From NCBI GenBank assembly GCA_963575745.1, contig CAUYUJ010003625.1, forward strand, positions 122,501-186,500: a stretch of 64,000 nt of DNA, given 5' to 3'. Of the stretch, positions 10,883-19,749 are shown one piece after another (position 1 is the stretch's first letter; each line of letters opens with the position of its first letter). A program made the translations under genes and the position numbers. The notes below the pieces were generated by a model. That model did not search any database, was not told where the DNA came from, and worked only from the letters and a program-made list of their open reading frames with translations. The DNA is from Prorocentrum cordatum (Eukaryota > Sar > Dinophyceae > Prorocentrales > Prorocentraceae).

Positions 10883-11585
10883 GGCTTCCGAGCGCGCCGA
10901 AAAAGGAGGAGGGGGAGGAGGAGGAGGAGGAGGAGGGGGAAGAGGAGGAGGAGGAGGAGGAGGAGGAGGAGAAGAGGAGGAGGAGGAGGACGAGGACGAG
11001 GAGGAGGAGGAGGAGGACACGAGAGGAGGAAGGAGGAGGGAGAGGCGAGGCGGAGGCGGAGCGGAGGCGGAGGAGGAGGGAGGAGGAGGGAGGAGGAGGA
11101 AGGAGGAGGAGGAGGGAGAGGAACGAGGAACGAGGAGGCCAGGGAGGAGGAGGGAGGTAGAAGGACGATGGGGGAGGAAACAGGAGGAAGAGGAGGAGAG
11201 GAAGAGGAAGGAAGGGGAAGGAGGAGGAGAGGAGGAGGGGGAGGAGGAGGAGGGGAGGAGGAGGGAGGAGGAGGAGGAGGAGGAGAGGAGGAGGAAGGAG
11301 GAGGCGAAGGCTGAGGCGGAGGCGGAGGCGAGGAAGCGGAGGAGGAGGAGGAGGAAGACGAGGAGGAAGAGGAGTAGGCGGAGGAGGAGGAGGGAGGCCA
11401 AGGAGGAGGGAGGAGGAAGGGAGAAGGAGGAGGAGGACGAGCCAAGGGAGGAGGAGGAGGAGGAGGAGGAGGAGGAGGAGGAGAGGAGGAGGGGGAGGAG
11501 GAGGAGGAGGGAGGAGGAGGGCGGAGGGAGGAAGGGAGGGAGGAGGAGGAGGAGGAGGAGGAGGAGGAGGAGGAGGAGGAGGATT
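10883..11585 (+). repeat. GGA triplet expansion 1
   Basis: About 700 bp of nearly pure purine on the plus strand, mainly GGA with GGAGGA(G) variants and a few GGC. It starts after a boundary related to GGCTCCCCAGCGCGCCCGAAG, which also precedes the arrays at 12120 and 14090. Long Glu/Gly/Arg or Ser/Pro open frames across it are artefacts of composition. Confidence 0.95.
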
Positions 11586-11599
11586 AGCGAGGGGTGGCA

Positions 11600-11760
11600 G
11601 TACGAACGGTGGTGTGAGTAATTTTGGTTAATGTGTTTGAGGCGCTCTTTCCGTTTCCGTGCCGGCCCAAGTGACGGAAAGAGCGAGCGAGTGACATTGA
11701 GTAGGGGGCGAAACCCTTCTTAGGGGGGGTCCAGGGGGGGGCGAGGCGCGGGCGCAAAGT
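11600..11760. repeat. Dispersed repeat with GGAAAGAGCG ends
   Basis: CAGTACGAACGGTGGTGTGAGTA is followed by CGCTCTTTCCGT (11643-11654), CCGTGCCGGCCCA, then the inverted ACGGAAAGAGCG (11674-11685) and a G-rich stretch with GGGGGGTCCAGGGGGG. Matching halves occur at 15440-15510, 17073-17150 and 17811-17885. The sequence looks like the right end of one element abutting the left end of the next. Confidence 0.65.
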
Positions 11761-11859
11761 GTAATAGCCCGTTTCCCTCGTATGTTTTCGAGTGAAGCGG
11801 CCCCCGGGCGGCTCCCATGGCCAGTTTTTGTTTGCATTTGTTCCCCAGGCGGGCCCAAG

Positions 11860-12105
11860 ACGGCCCAGAGGCCCCGAAGGTCGTCCCAAGACGGCCCCGG
11901 AGGCGCCCCAAACGGCCCCAAAACGGTCCAAGAGGGCCCCCAAACGGGCCCAAGACGGCCTAAGAGGACCCAGAGATCATCCCAAAACGGCCCCAAAGGA
12001 GCCCAAAATGGGCCCCAAACGGTCCAAGATGGCTCCCAGACGGCCCGAAAACGGCCAAGAGGGCCCCGAGGCCCTAAGAGAGACCAAGAGGGCCCCAATA
12101 GGCTC
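11860..12105 (+). repeat. CCAAGACGGCCC minisatellite
   Basis: About 20 degenerate units of GGCCCCAAGACGGCC type, ending at the boundary AATAGGCTCCCCAGCGCGCC next to a GGA array. Confidence 0.85.
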
Positions 12106-12114
12106 CCCAGCGCG

Positions 12115-12295
12115 CCCGAAGAGGAGGATGGGGGAGGAGGAGGAGGAGGAGGAGGAGGAGGAGGAAGGAGGAGGAGGAGGAGGAGGGGGAGGAAGAGGAG
12201 GAAGAGGAGGAGGAGGAACGAGGAGGGGAAGAGGAGGAGGAGGAGGAGGAGGAGGAGGAGGAGGAGGAGGATGAGGAGGAGGAGGAGGGGGAACG
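12115..12295 (+). repeat. GGA triplet expansion 2
   Basis: Polypurine tract of GGA units, about 180 bp, with AAGAGGAGG interruptions. Confidence 0.95.
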
Positions 12296-12399
12296 TTTTG
12301 GAACGTTTTGGCAAGCAACATCGTGCAACGAGAGGCGGGCAGGGCAAAGAGAGGGAGAGAGCAGCAAGCAGGAGCGCATGTGCCTAAGGCACCCCCTCC

Positions 12400-13200
12400 T
12401 TAATCGGAATCGCTGCTAGGGTCGACAGGGAGAGGGACGAGAGGGGCCTTGTCCTCCGAAACAGCCAAAGCCTCTCCGATGCCCTGAATCACAACCAATT
12501 CCGACGGGATGGGATCTCGCGCTCGAGCTCGCTGATCGGCCGCGGCAGAAAACCGACCGTGGCGAAGCAGGACACTCGCCTTGGACGGGCCTGCGTAACT
12601 CGGGTACAAACCTCGACGAATTCGGGCCAGATGTTCGATGCCCTTGCGTGAGGGCGCTTTACAGTCAAGCACCAGCTGGCGCCCGTCCGAAGTAGCCGCT
12701 CGGCCACAACACTGGCAAACGTACAAGATATGCAAATCCCAAAACGCAAGCTTGTGGGACGGATGCACGACCGCTCCAGACAACGTGACGGGGCCAAGGA
12801 CCACCACGACAACGTCGGAGGGGAAGGAATCCACCCCCACAGCAGGGATGCACGGCGCCTTGGAGACCTCTAAGAGGTCCTTCTTATCACACAGCACCTC
12901 GCAACTCCTGCAACGAAACGCGCCGCCGAAAGTCACGAACTTATGAAGGGGAGACGCGAAGCACCCGATCCAACTTCGAACCCTGTCTCGCTCTCTCCAA
13001 GGGCGCAGCGGCAGGGCGGGCCTTCCGGGGGTCGGCCAAGGACGAGTCGATCAGGGCGCGCCGCGCTCGCCTTCTAACTAGGGCGGTCTGAGCATCCCAA
13101 AAATCAGTTCGAGGGTCCGTGCGGGCCGAAAGGTGCCAGGAACGCTCCGCGGCCTCTGAGGCCGCGCGGTCCGCAAGTTGATTTCCAGACCCGAGGAAGA
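12400..13200 (-). pseudogene. LINE 3' end: RNase H tail and Cys-rich C-terminus
   Basis: Minus-strand reading begins next to a GGA array with GSGNQLADRAASEAAE (about 13185-13140), which resembles the GNxxADxxA end of RNase H domains carried by non-LTR retrotransposons. It continues with DPRTDFWDAQTALVRRRARR to a stop near 12941. The next frame (12936-12400) reads FRCRSCEVLC and VCQCCGRAATSDG followed by LDCKAPSRKGIEHLARIRRG, a Cys-pair arrangement of the kind seen at LINE C-termini. It ends in an acidic DPSSDSD tail and a stop. The 5' part of the element is replaced by the GGA expansion at 13200. Only the 3' tail survives. RNase H is supported by its last motif only. Confidence 0.6.
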
Positions 13201-13849
13201 CCTGAGGAGGAGGAGGGGGGGGGGGGAGGGGGGAGAGGTAGGAGGAGGAGGAGGAGGAGGAGGAGGAGGAGGAGGAGGAGGAGGAGGAGGAGGAGGAGGA
13301 CGAGGCCAAGGAAGGATAGGAGTGAGGTAGAAGGCGGAAGGAGCAGAGGAGGAGCAGGAGGCGGAGCGCGGTGAGGAGGAGGAGGAGGAGGAGGAGGAGG
13401 AGGAGGGAGGGGGAGGGGGAGGAGGAGGAGGAGGAGGAGAGGAGGAGGAGGAGGAGGAGGAGGAGGAGGAAAAACGAGTACGAGGCGAAGGGAGGAGCCC
13501 CAAGTAGGAAAGGTAGAAGGTAGGAGGGGGAGAAGAGAGGGGCGGAGCGAGAGGGGAGGAGGAACGAGACGAGGCCAAGGTAGAGGAGGAGGGAGGTTAG
13601 AAGAGGAGGGAAGAAAAGGAGGAGGAAGGAGGAGGAGAAGGGAGGGACGAGGACAGGCAAGGGAGGAGGAGGGAGTGGAACGAGAAGGGGGAGGAGGAGG
13701 AAGGAGAGGAGGAGAGGAGGAGGAGGAGAGGAGGAGGAGGGAAAGGAGGAGGAGGAGGAGAGGAGAGGAGGAGGGGAGGAGGAGGAGGGGAAGGGAGGAG
13801 GAGGAGGGAAGAGGAGAGGAGGAGGAGGAGGAGGAGGAGGAGGAGGAGG
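13200..13849 (+). repeat. GGA triplet expansion 3
   Basis: Polypurine tract truncating the LINE 3' end on one side and bordering the 175-bp duplicated module on the other. Confidence 0.95.
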
Positions 13850-14024
13850 CTGCGGGGCCATAGAGGGACAGTCGAAGCACGATAGACCCCTCTAGGTTAT
13901 GATATGGATCCGACGCCCCCCAATGGGGGCAGTGCGGAGGGCGACAGCCCCATGGATGGAGGGCATACCTGAGGCCGACGAGGACGGCCAGGCACACCCA
14001 CAGCACGACGCTGTAGGCGATGGC
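13850..14024. repeat. 175-bp duplicated module, copy 1
   Basis: This is 172/175 identical by eye to 14852-15026. On the minus strand it can be read as AYSVVLWVYLAVLVGLR, a hydrophobic segment followed directly by AG|GTATG, which looks like a splice donor; CCTACAG lies just upstream like an acceptor after a CCT-rich tract. It may be a fragment of a membrane-protein exon captured within the repeat. That reading is an inference; the duplication is direct observation. Confidence 0.7.
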
Positions 14025-14029
14025 CCTAA

Positions 14030-14850
14030 GAAAGCCCCGAGGGCCCTAAGAGAGCCCAAGAGGGCCCCGATAGGCTCCCCAGCGCGCCCGAAGAGAAGGA
14101 GGGGGAGGAGGAGGAGGAGGAGGAGGAGGAGGAGGAGGAGGAGGAGGAGGAGGCGGAGGACGAGGAAAGAGGAGGAAGGAAAAGGAAGAGGAGGAGGAGG
14201 AGGAGGAACGGGGAGGAGGAAGAGGGGAGGAGGCGGAGGAGGGGAGGAGGAGCAGGAGAGGAGGAGGAGGAGGAGGAGGAGGAGGAGGGGGAGGAGGAGG
14301 AGGAGAAGGAGGCGGAGGAGGAGGAGGCCAAGGAAGGAGGAGGGAGGTAGAAGGAGGAGGAGCGGAGGAGGAGCAGGAGGAGGAGGAGGGGGAGGAGGAG
14401 GGGGAGGCACCTGGAGGAGGAAGAGGAGGAGGAGGAGGAGGAGGGGAGTAGGAGGAGGAGGACGGAAGGAGGAGGAAGGCGGAGGAGGAGGAGGAGGAGG
14501 AACGAGGACGAGGCGAAGGGAGGAGGAGGGAGCTAGAAGGAGGAGGGGGAGGAAGAGGAGAAGGAGAATGAGGAGGAGGAGGAAACGAGAGGACGAGGCC
14601 AAGGGAGTAGGAGGGAGGTAGACGGAGGAGGGGGAGGAGGAGGAGAGAGGAGGAGGAAGGACGAGGAGGAGGAGGGACAGGAGGAGGAGGAGGAGGAGGA
14701 GGAGGCGAGGGGGAGGAGGAAGGAGGAGGGGAGGAGGAGGGAGGAGGAGGAGGAGGCGGAGGAGGAGGAGGAGGAGGAGGAGGAGTAGGAGGAGGAGGAG
14801 GAGGAGGAGGATGAGGGAGGAGGAGGAGGAGTGAGGAGGAGGAAGAGGAG
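14030..14850 (+). repeat. Minisatellite boundary and GGA expansion 4
   Basis: A short CCTAAGAGAGCCCAAGAGGGCC segment and the conserved GGCTCCCCAGCGCGCCCGAAG boundary (to about 14095) lead into 760 bp of GGA-rich polypurine. Confidence 0.95.
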
Positions 14851-14851
14851 G

Positions 14852-15026
14852 CTGCGGGGCCATAGAGGGACAGTCGAAACACGATAGACCCCTCTAGGTT
14901 ATGGTATGGATCCGACGCCCCCCAATGGGGGCAGTGCGGAGGGCGACAGCCCCATGGATGGAGGGCATACCTGAGGCCGACGAGGACGGCCAGGTACACC
15001 CACAGCACGACGCTGTAGGCGATGGC
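14852..15026. repeat. 175-bp duplicated module, copy 2
   Basis: Direct repeat of 13850-14024 at a distance of 1002 bp, differing at about three positions. It again sits between two GGA arrays. Confidence 0.7.
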
Positions 15027-15400
15027 GGGAGGAGGAAGAGGGAGGGATGAGGAGGAGGAGGGAGGAGGAGGAGGAGGAGGAGGAGGAGGAGGAGGGGGAG
15101 GGGGAGAGGGAGGAGGAGGCGGAGGAGGAGAAGGAGGAGGAAAAGGAGGAGGAGGAGGAGGAAGAAGAGGAGCAGGAAAAGAGGAGGAGGAGGAGGAGGA
15201 AGAAGAGGAGCAGGAAAAGGAGGAGGAAAAGGAGGAGGAGGAGGAAGAGGAGGAGGAGGAGGAGGCCGATGAGGCGGAGGAGGCGGAGGAGGCGGAGGCG
15301 GAGGAGGCGAAGGAGGCGGAGGAGGAGGCGGAGGAGGAGGAGGAGGCGGAGGAGGAGGAGGAGGAGGAGGGAAAGGAGGAGGAGGAGGCGGAGCGCGGGG
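15027..15400 (+). repeat. GGA/GCG triplet expansion 5
   Basis: Polypurine tract turning into GGAGGC units near 15265-15360. Confidence 0.95.
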
Positions 15401-15403
15401 TGA

Positions 15404-15510
15404 CGTAACAAACTCTCAACGCCAAGGCTCCCAGTACGAACGGTGGTGTGAGTACTTTCGGTCAAATTCCTGAAACGCTCTTTCCGTTTCCGTGCCGGCC
15501 CAGGTCTAAT
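15404..15510. repeat. Dispersed repeat, right end copy
   Basis: GTGACGTAACAAACTCTCAACGC, then CAGTACGAACGGTGGTGTGAG and CGCTCTTTCCGT (15476-15487) and CCGTGCCGGCCCA. Nearly identical to 17775-17885. Confidence 0.75.
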
Positions 15511-15840
15511 ATCCTTTTTTCCGTGTTAACTGAGCCCTTCACAAGGACATGTTTCGCTCGGGCAGCGAATTTTTCTTGTTGGCGGAGCCCTGAACCGGGA
15601 ACATCTGGTGTTTGACAAGGAAAATCCACTCCTTTTCCTTGTTAACGGGGCACTTAACATGGAACATCTGGTGCTTAAGAAGGAAAAACAGAGAACGGAC
15701 GCTCGGGCACCCTTTTCCCTGTTAACGGAGCCCTCAAAAATGACTTAACAGAGAAAATCTGGTGACGGACGCGTCTTCCCCCTGTTAACGGACCGTTAAC
15801 AAGAAAAAGCGTTCCCTGTTAACGGAACGTTAACGGACCC
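15510..15840 (+). repeat. CCTGTTAACGGAGCCC tandem repeat
   Basis: Four to five degenerate copies of a unit containing (T)TTCC(C/T)TGTTAACGG(A/G)GC and AACATCTGGTG, spaced irregularly (about 60-100 bp). The GTTAAC palindrome recurs in each. Non-coding. Confidence 0.7.
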
Positions 15841-15950
15841 TGAGCACCGCGGCTCCCAAGACCGAACAGTGACGTAAACAAGCTGATAAGACCAAGGCTC
15901 CCAACAGAGAGCGGTGACGTGACCAGCTCTTAACACCATGGCCCGAAACG
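15841..15950 (+). repeat. CCAAGGCTCCC array, copy 1
   Basis: About three units of CCAAGGCTCCCAA...GCGGTGACGTAACAAGCTC type (about 45 bp each). The larger array is at 17595-17840. Confidence 0.75.
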
Positions 15951-16029
15951 GGCGGCAACGTGAGCTCCGCGCAAGCTCCGCGTAGGCTTCGCGTAAGCGC
16001 GTAAAGTCCTCGTCAACTTGAGGTAGCTT

Positions 16030-16800
16030 CAAGACAGCCCATGAGAGACACCGCGTCCTCCAAGACGGTCCAAGATACCTCCAGGACGACCCAAGAGGCC
16101 AGAGGCCCGTAAGATCGCCCCAAGATGGCCCAAGATACCCCCTAAGACGGCTCCAAGACATGTTCGAACATCTGCACGTATGCAGACGGCTTCAACGGCC
16201 TCCAAGACGGCGTAGAGAGGCCCAGACGGGCCCGAGGACGGCCCAAAAGCGATCCAAATAGCCCACGACGGCCTCAATACGGCTCAAGAGGTCTCCAAGA
16301 CCCCCCCCCGAGCACCGGTGGGCGGTATAAGCGGGAAACAAAAAACGAAAGTAGGGCTTTCGCCGCCCGGGGGGGCGCCCTTGGCCCCGCCCTACCTGCA
16401 TGCAGAAGCTCCTCGCCAGCTTAAGGCACCTCCAAGACGGCGTGAGAGAGGCCCAGACGGGACCGAAGACGGCCCAAGAGCGATCCAAGATAGCCCAAGA
16501 TGGCCTCAGCGCAGCCCAAGAGGCCTCCAAGGCACCCCAAGCGGCACCCGAGAGGACCCCCGAAAGTGCTGAAGGACGAATAAACTATTGTTGCTTTTAG
16601 GTTTATGGAGGTTTCCAGCTCCTCGCCTTTTCGGGCAAGAACGGCCCGATACAGCTCCAGTCCCCCGAGATTGTGCCATGACGGCCCGAGAGGCTCCCAA
16701 GAGAGCAAGAGGACGACCCAGAAGGGCCCCAAGAAGGCCTACGAGAGCCACAAGACGGCCCAAGGAGGGCCTGGGAGACGCCCAGAATGCTCCCAAGCGA
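16030..16800 (+). repeat. CCAAGACGGCC minisatellite block
   Basis: Degenerate units of GGCCCAAGA(T/C)GGCC with intervening unique stretches (for example 16310-16400, 16580-16650). Open frames across it have repeat-derived composition. Confidence 0.75.
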
Positions 16801-17070
16801 CAGTATGTCGTCGTCATCATCATCAACAGTACAATCCTAATCTTCATTCGTGTTTTATCGCGCCCTAGTGCCTTCCCAAGGTACCAACACGCCCTGGTTC
16901 CCCCTCAAGAGGCCTCCTGCAGCTTCGAGATAGCCCTAGAGGGAGCCCTATATGCCATCAAGATGCCCTAAGAGAGCCTCCAGACGGGGAGACAGAGAGA
17001 AAGAACGGGCAAGCCAGCGACATCTCGCGCTCTGAAAGTAAATGCGCTTTCCGTCCCCATGCTAAGCAGG
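16800..17070. other. No gene recognised
   Basis: Mixed-composition sequence with a CGTCGTCATCATCATC patch at 16808. It contains GCGCTTTCCGTCCCCATG at 17044, a diverged relative of the dispersed repeat. No coding signal. Confidence 0.5.
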
Positions 17071-17072
17071 TG

Positions 17073-17862
17073 ACGGAAAGAGCGAGGTACGAGCGAGTGA
17101 CGTTGAGCAGGGGGCGAAGCCCTTCTTAGGGGGGGTCCAGGGGGGGTGCGGACCCGGACGGGGGGTCTAATGGCCCTATTTTGGGTTCTGTCCATGAGGT
17201 TATTTCAGGAGGCCAAAATCATTCATTTCCTATGGGAAAGCGTACCTTTTTAGCATACACGGCTTTTCGGCTTCCGTGGCGTTGAAGACGGTCCAAGAGG
17301 CCCCCAAGACCGCCCCAAGACGGCCCCAGAGGCTCCCAGGAGGCCCCCAAAACAGCCCAAGAGGGCGCCAAGACGGCCCAAGAGACGGCCCAAGAGGGCC
17401 CCAAGACGGCCCTAGAAGGGGGACCACGAACCCGAAAGTCTAGCCTTTCGCCCCAAGACGCTCCCAGCAGGCCCCCACAGACCCCCAAGAAGCCCCAAGA
17501 GGCCCCCAAGAGGCCCCCAAAGGGGCTCAAAAAGGGCCGCAATAGGACTCCCAAGAAGGCTCAGAGAAGCCAAATAAAGAGCGATCGGTAACGCAAAATG
17601 CTCTTCACACCAAGGCTCCCAAGAGCGAACGGTGACGTAAACAAGCTGATAAGACCAAGGCTCCCAGCAGGGAGCGATGACGTAACAAGTTCCTGACACC
17701 AAGGCCCAGCCAAGGCTCAGGAACGGGCGGCAACGCAACAATCTCTGAACACCAAGGCTCCCAAGAGCGCGGGGTGACGTAACAAGCTCTCAACGCCAAG
17801 GCTCCCAGTACGAACGGTGGTGTGAGTAATTGCGGTCCGTTTTTTTGAGGCGCTCTTTCCGT
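17073..17862. mobile_element. Candidate composite element with 12-bp inverted ends
   Basis: ACGGAAAGAGCG at 17073-17084 is the exact reverse complement of CGCTCTTTCCGT at 17851-17862. Between them lie a G-rich segment matching 11690-11750, a CCAAGACGGCCC minisatellite (17285-17560) and the CCAAGGCTCCC array (17595-17840). No transposase and no target-site duplication are seen. The ends resemble those of the insertions at 3109 and 19750. Confidence 0.45.
17595..17840 (+). repeat. CCAAGGCTCCC tandem array, main copy
   Basis: About six units of 40-50 bp carrying CCAAGGCTCCCAAGAGCG and GTGACGTAACAAGCTC. Non-coding. Confidence 0.85.
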
Positions 17863-18251
17863 TTCCGTGCCGGCCCATGTCTAACAGCCCCAACCTGTCG
17901 GGTGGGGAAAAAAGCAGTCCCGGGGAGGGAATCCAACCTCCGGGGGGCCAGGCTGTGACAAAATCACCACGTCGGATGCCTGGGTCTCTACAGCAAGTAT
18001 GGCAACCCTGCTTCTTGTCGAGAGGCATCCCCCCACAAGAGCGTGGGGCATTCCCGCAGGTTGTGACTGTGCGGGGCAGGTGCACGGACCTTTGTTCCCA
18101 CCACTTTGTGAACCGAACCGAAGATCTGCCCCCTGATTGGCGAAATCGAGTGCGTTTTCCAGGCTCGAGGCGGCGAGCAGCCCAGATGGCCCAGCCTCGC
18201 GCTTCCCCGCGCCTTGCAGGCGGCGCGGGGCGCGCTCTCGCGGCGCCCCCC

Positions 18252-18660
18252 CCTTGGATGGAGAGGGAAATCTCTCCATGCCCAGGCCCCGAAGAGCGAG
18301 GCGCGACCGCATTCGCGGCCCTGCGGGTGACACGGTCTCCGCCCCCTGGCTGTGGAGGTCGTACGTTACGTCGCCTAACATCGCGTACCGCGCCCCGCGA
18401 TGCGCGACGCGCGTTAATCTTCGCGCCCCCGCGGCGACCCCGTGGAGGGAGTCAGCTCCTCACGGCCCAGACCACGGCGCTCGAGGCGCGACTGCATCAA
18501 TGCGCCCCTGCGGGTGGCACAGCTTCCGCCCGCTGGTTGTGGACGTCGCATACTAGGCCACCTAAGTTCGCGCATCGCGCACCGCGATGCGCAGTTATCT
18601 TCGCACCCTCGCGCCGCCGCCGTGGACAAGGGCGCCTCTCCAACCCAGGCCGGTCGCGTG
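18252..18660 (+). repeat. Diverged 183-bp tandem repeat
   Basis: Copies start near 18252, 18438 and 18619 (third partial). Shared landmarks are GGCGCGAC(C/T)GCAT, CCCTGCGGGTG, CGCGATGCGC and ATCTTCGC, in the same order and spacing. Divergence suggests an old duplication. The unit has no recognised function. Confidence 0.7.
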
Positions 18661-19705
18661 CGTAGTAGGGCCACCTTTGCGTCTTTGGCTACGTTCGCCT
18701 TCTGCAACGGAGGCGCCAACGCTTGGGGCCCGGCATTTGCCCGCGTGTTGCCCCAAGTGTCTGCGCGCCTCGCCCTCGCGAAAAACGGAGCCAAGAACAA
18801 TGACGATTACGGGTGGAGCGCTTTACGGGTCGCCCCCCCACAGAATGGTGGCAGATGCGCGTGCCAGCGCCACCAGATTAGAGGGAAGATGTGCAGATGC
18901 GGAAGAGGCACGCACAGGTCGTGCGGAAACCGAGGCGGCCCAGGCAGGGAACGACGGTGTAAGATGGAGCAGGCCAGAGTGCGAACAGTACCGGTGGGAA
19001 GCCTGGAAACGCCTCGGTACGCATTACACTTGCAAAAAAAACTTGCATTCTAGTCGGCACTGGGCTGCACTGATCAAAGGCAAGGCGTCCTCGAGAATGA
19101 GGTCCGCCCACGACTGCGCAATGTCGAACGACCTCCCGTCCGATACGGTCGCCGCCCGCGCTCGCGGATCAGAGAGACGGGACGGGTGGAGGAGGGTGCT
19201 GTCGCCAACGACGGCGTCGTCCTCGTCTGATCAATGAACCCTAGAAGAAGAAACAACTGCAGATACAAACATGTGTCGGAGTTCCGCGCAGAATTCTTGA
19301 CTCGGCACGCGCGGAACGCGCCAGGAGCGTCGCTGGAGGCGCCGCCAGGGGAACCCAGCGCCGATCCAAGAAATCCGCGCGGAGCAACCAAAGTGTAGGT
19401 CCGTGCAACTTGTGACTCTTCGACGCCTACTGGAGGACACTCCAGCATGGCGCGCCCGCTGCTTAGACCAAAATGTGCTTCTGCTCTTCGAAACGAAGCC
19501 ACAACGACGCGTGCCAGTCGAGGCGCACAGGCGGAGGCGTGCATGGACCTTGTGTTTCCCCGGCACGCCGCCCACGAGCGCCTGTATGACTCGTATACCC
19601 TGCGGGCGGCGTACGAGCACCGATCAGAGGCGCAACGAGACTATGCCCCGACCGCCGCGGCCCCCTTCCAGGAAGGGGGCATAGAATCTTCAAACATCGG
19701 CTGAC
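18660..19705 (+). other. Weak plus-strand open frames, uncertain
   Basis: Two plus-strand stretches have fairly normal composition: about 18800-19237 (VADARASATRLEGRCADAEEA) and 19447-19704 (HERLYDSYTLRAAYEHRSEA). No domain, start context or conserved motif supports them. They would be exceptions to the minus-strand rule, so I hold them at low confidence. Confidence 0.2.
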
Positions 19706-19749
19706 ACACTGAATCGGCAGCAGTCGGGTCGGGCGACCTGGAACTCGGA

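Noticed and set aside
10684-11445. Long Ser/Pro/Leu or Glu/Gly/Arg open frames over GGA arrays (also 13.0-15.4 kb)
   Set aside because: They come from triplet composition; all frames on both strands are open and there is no non-repetitive content.
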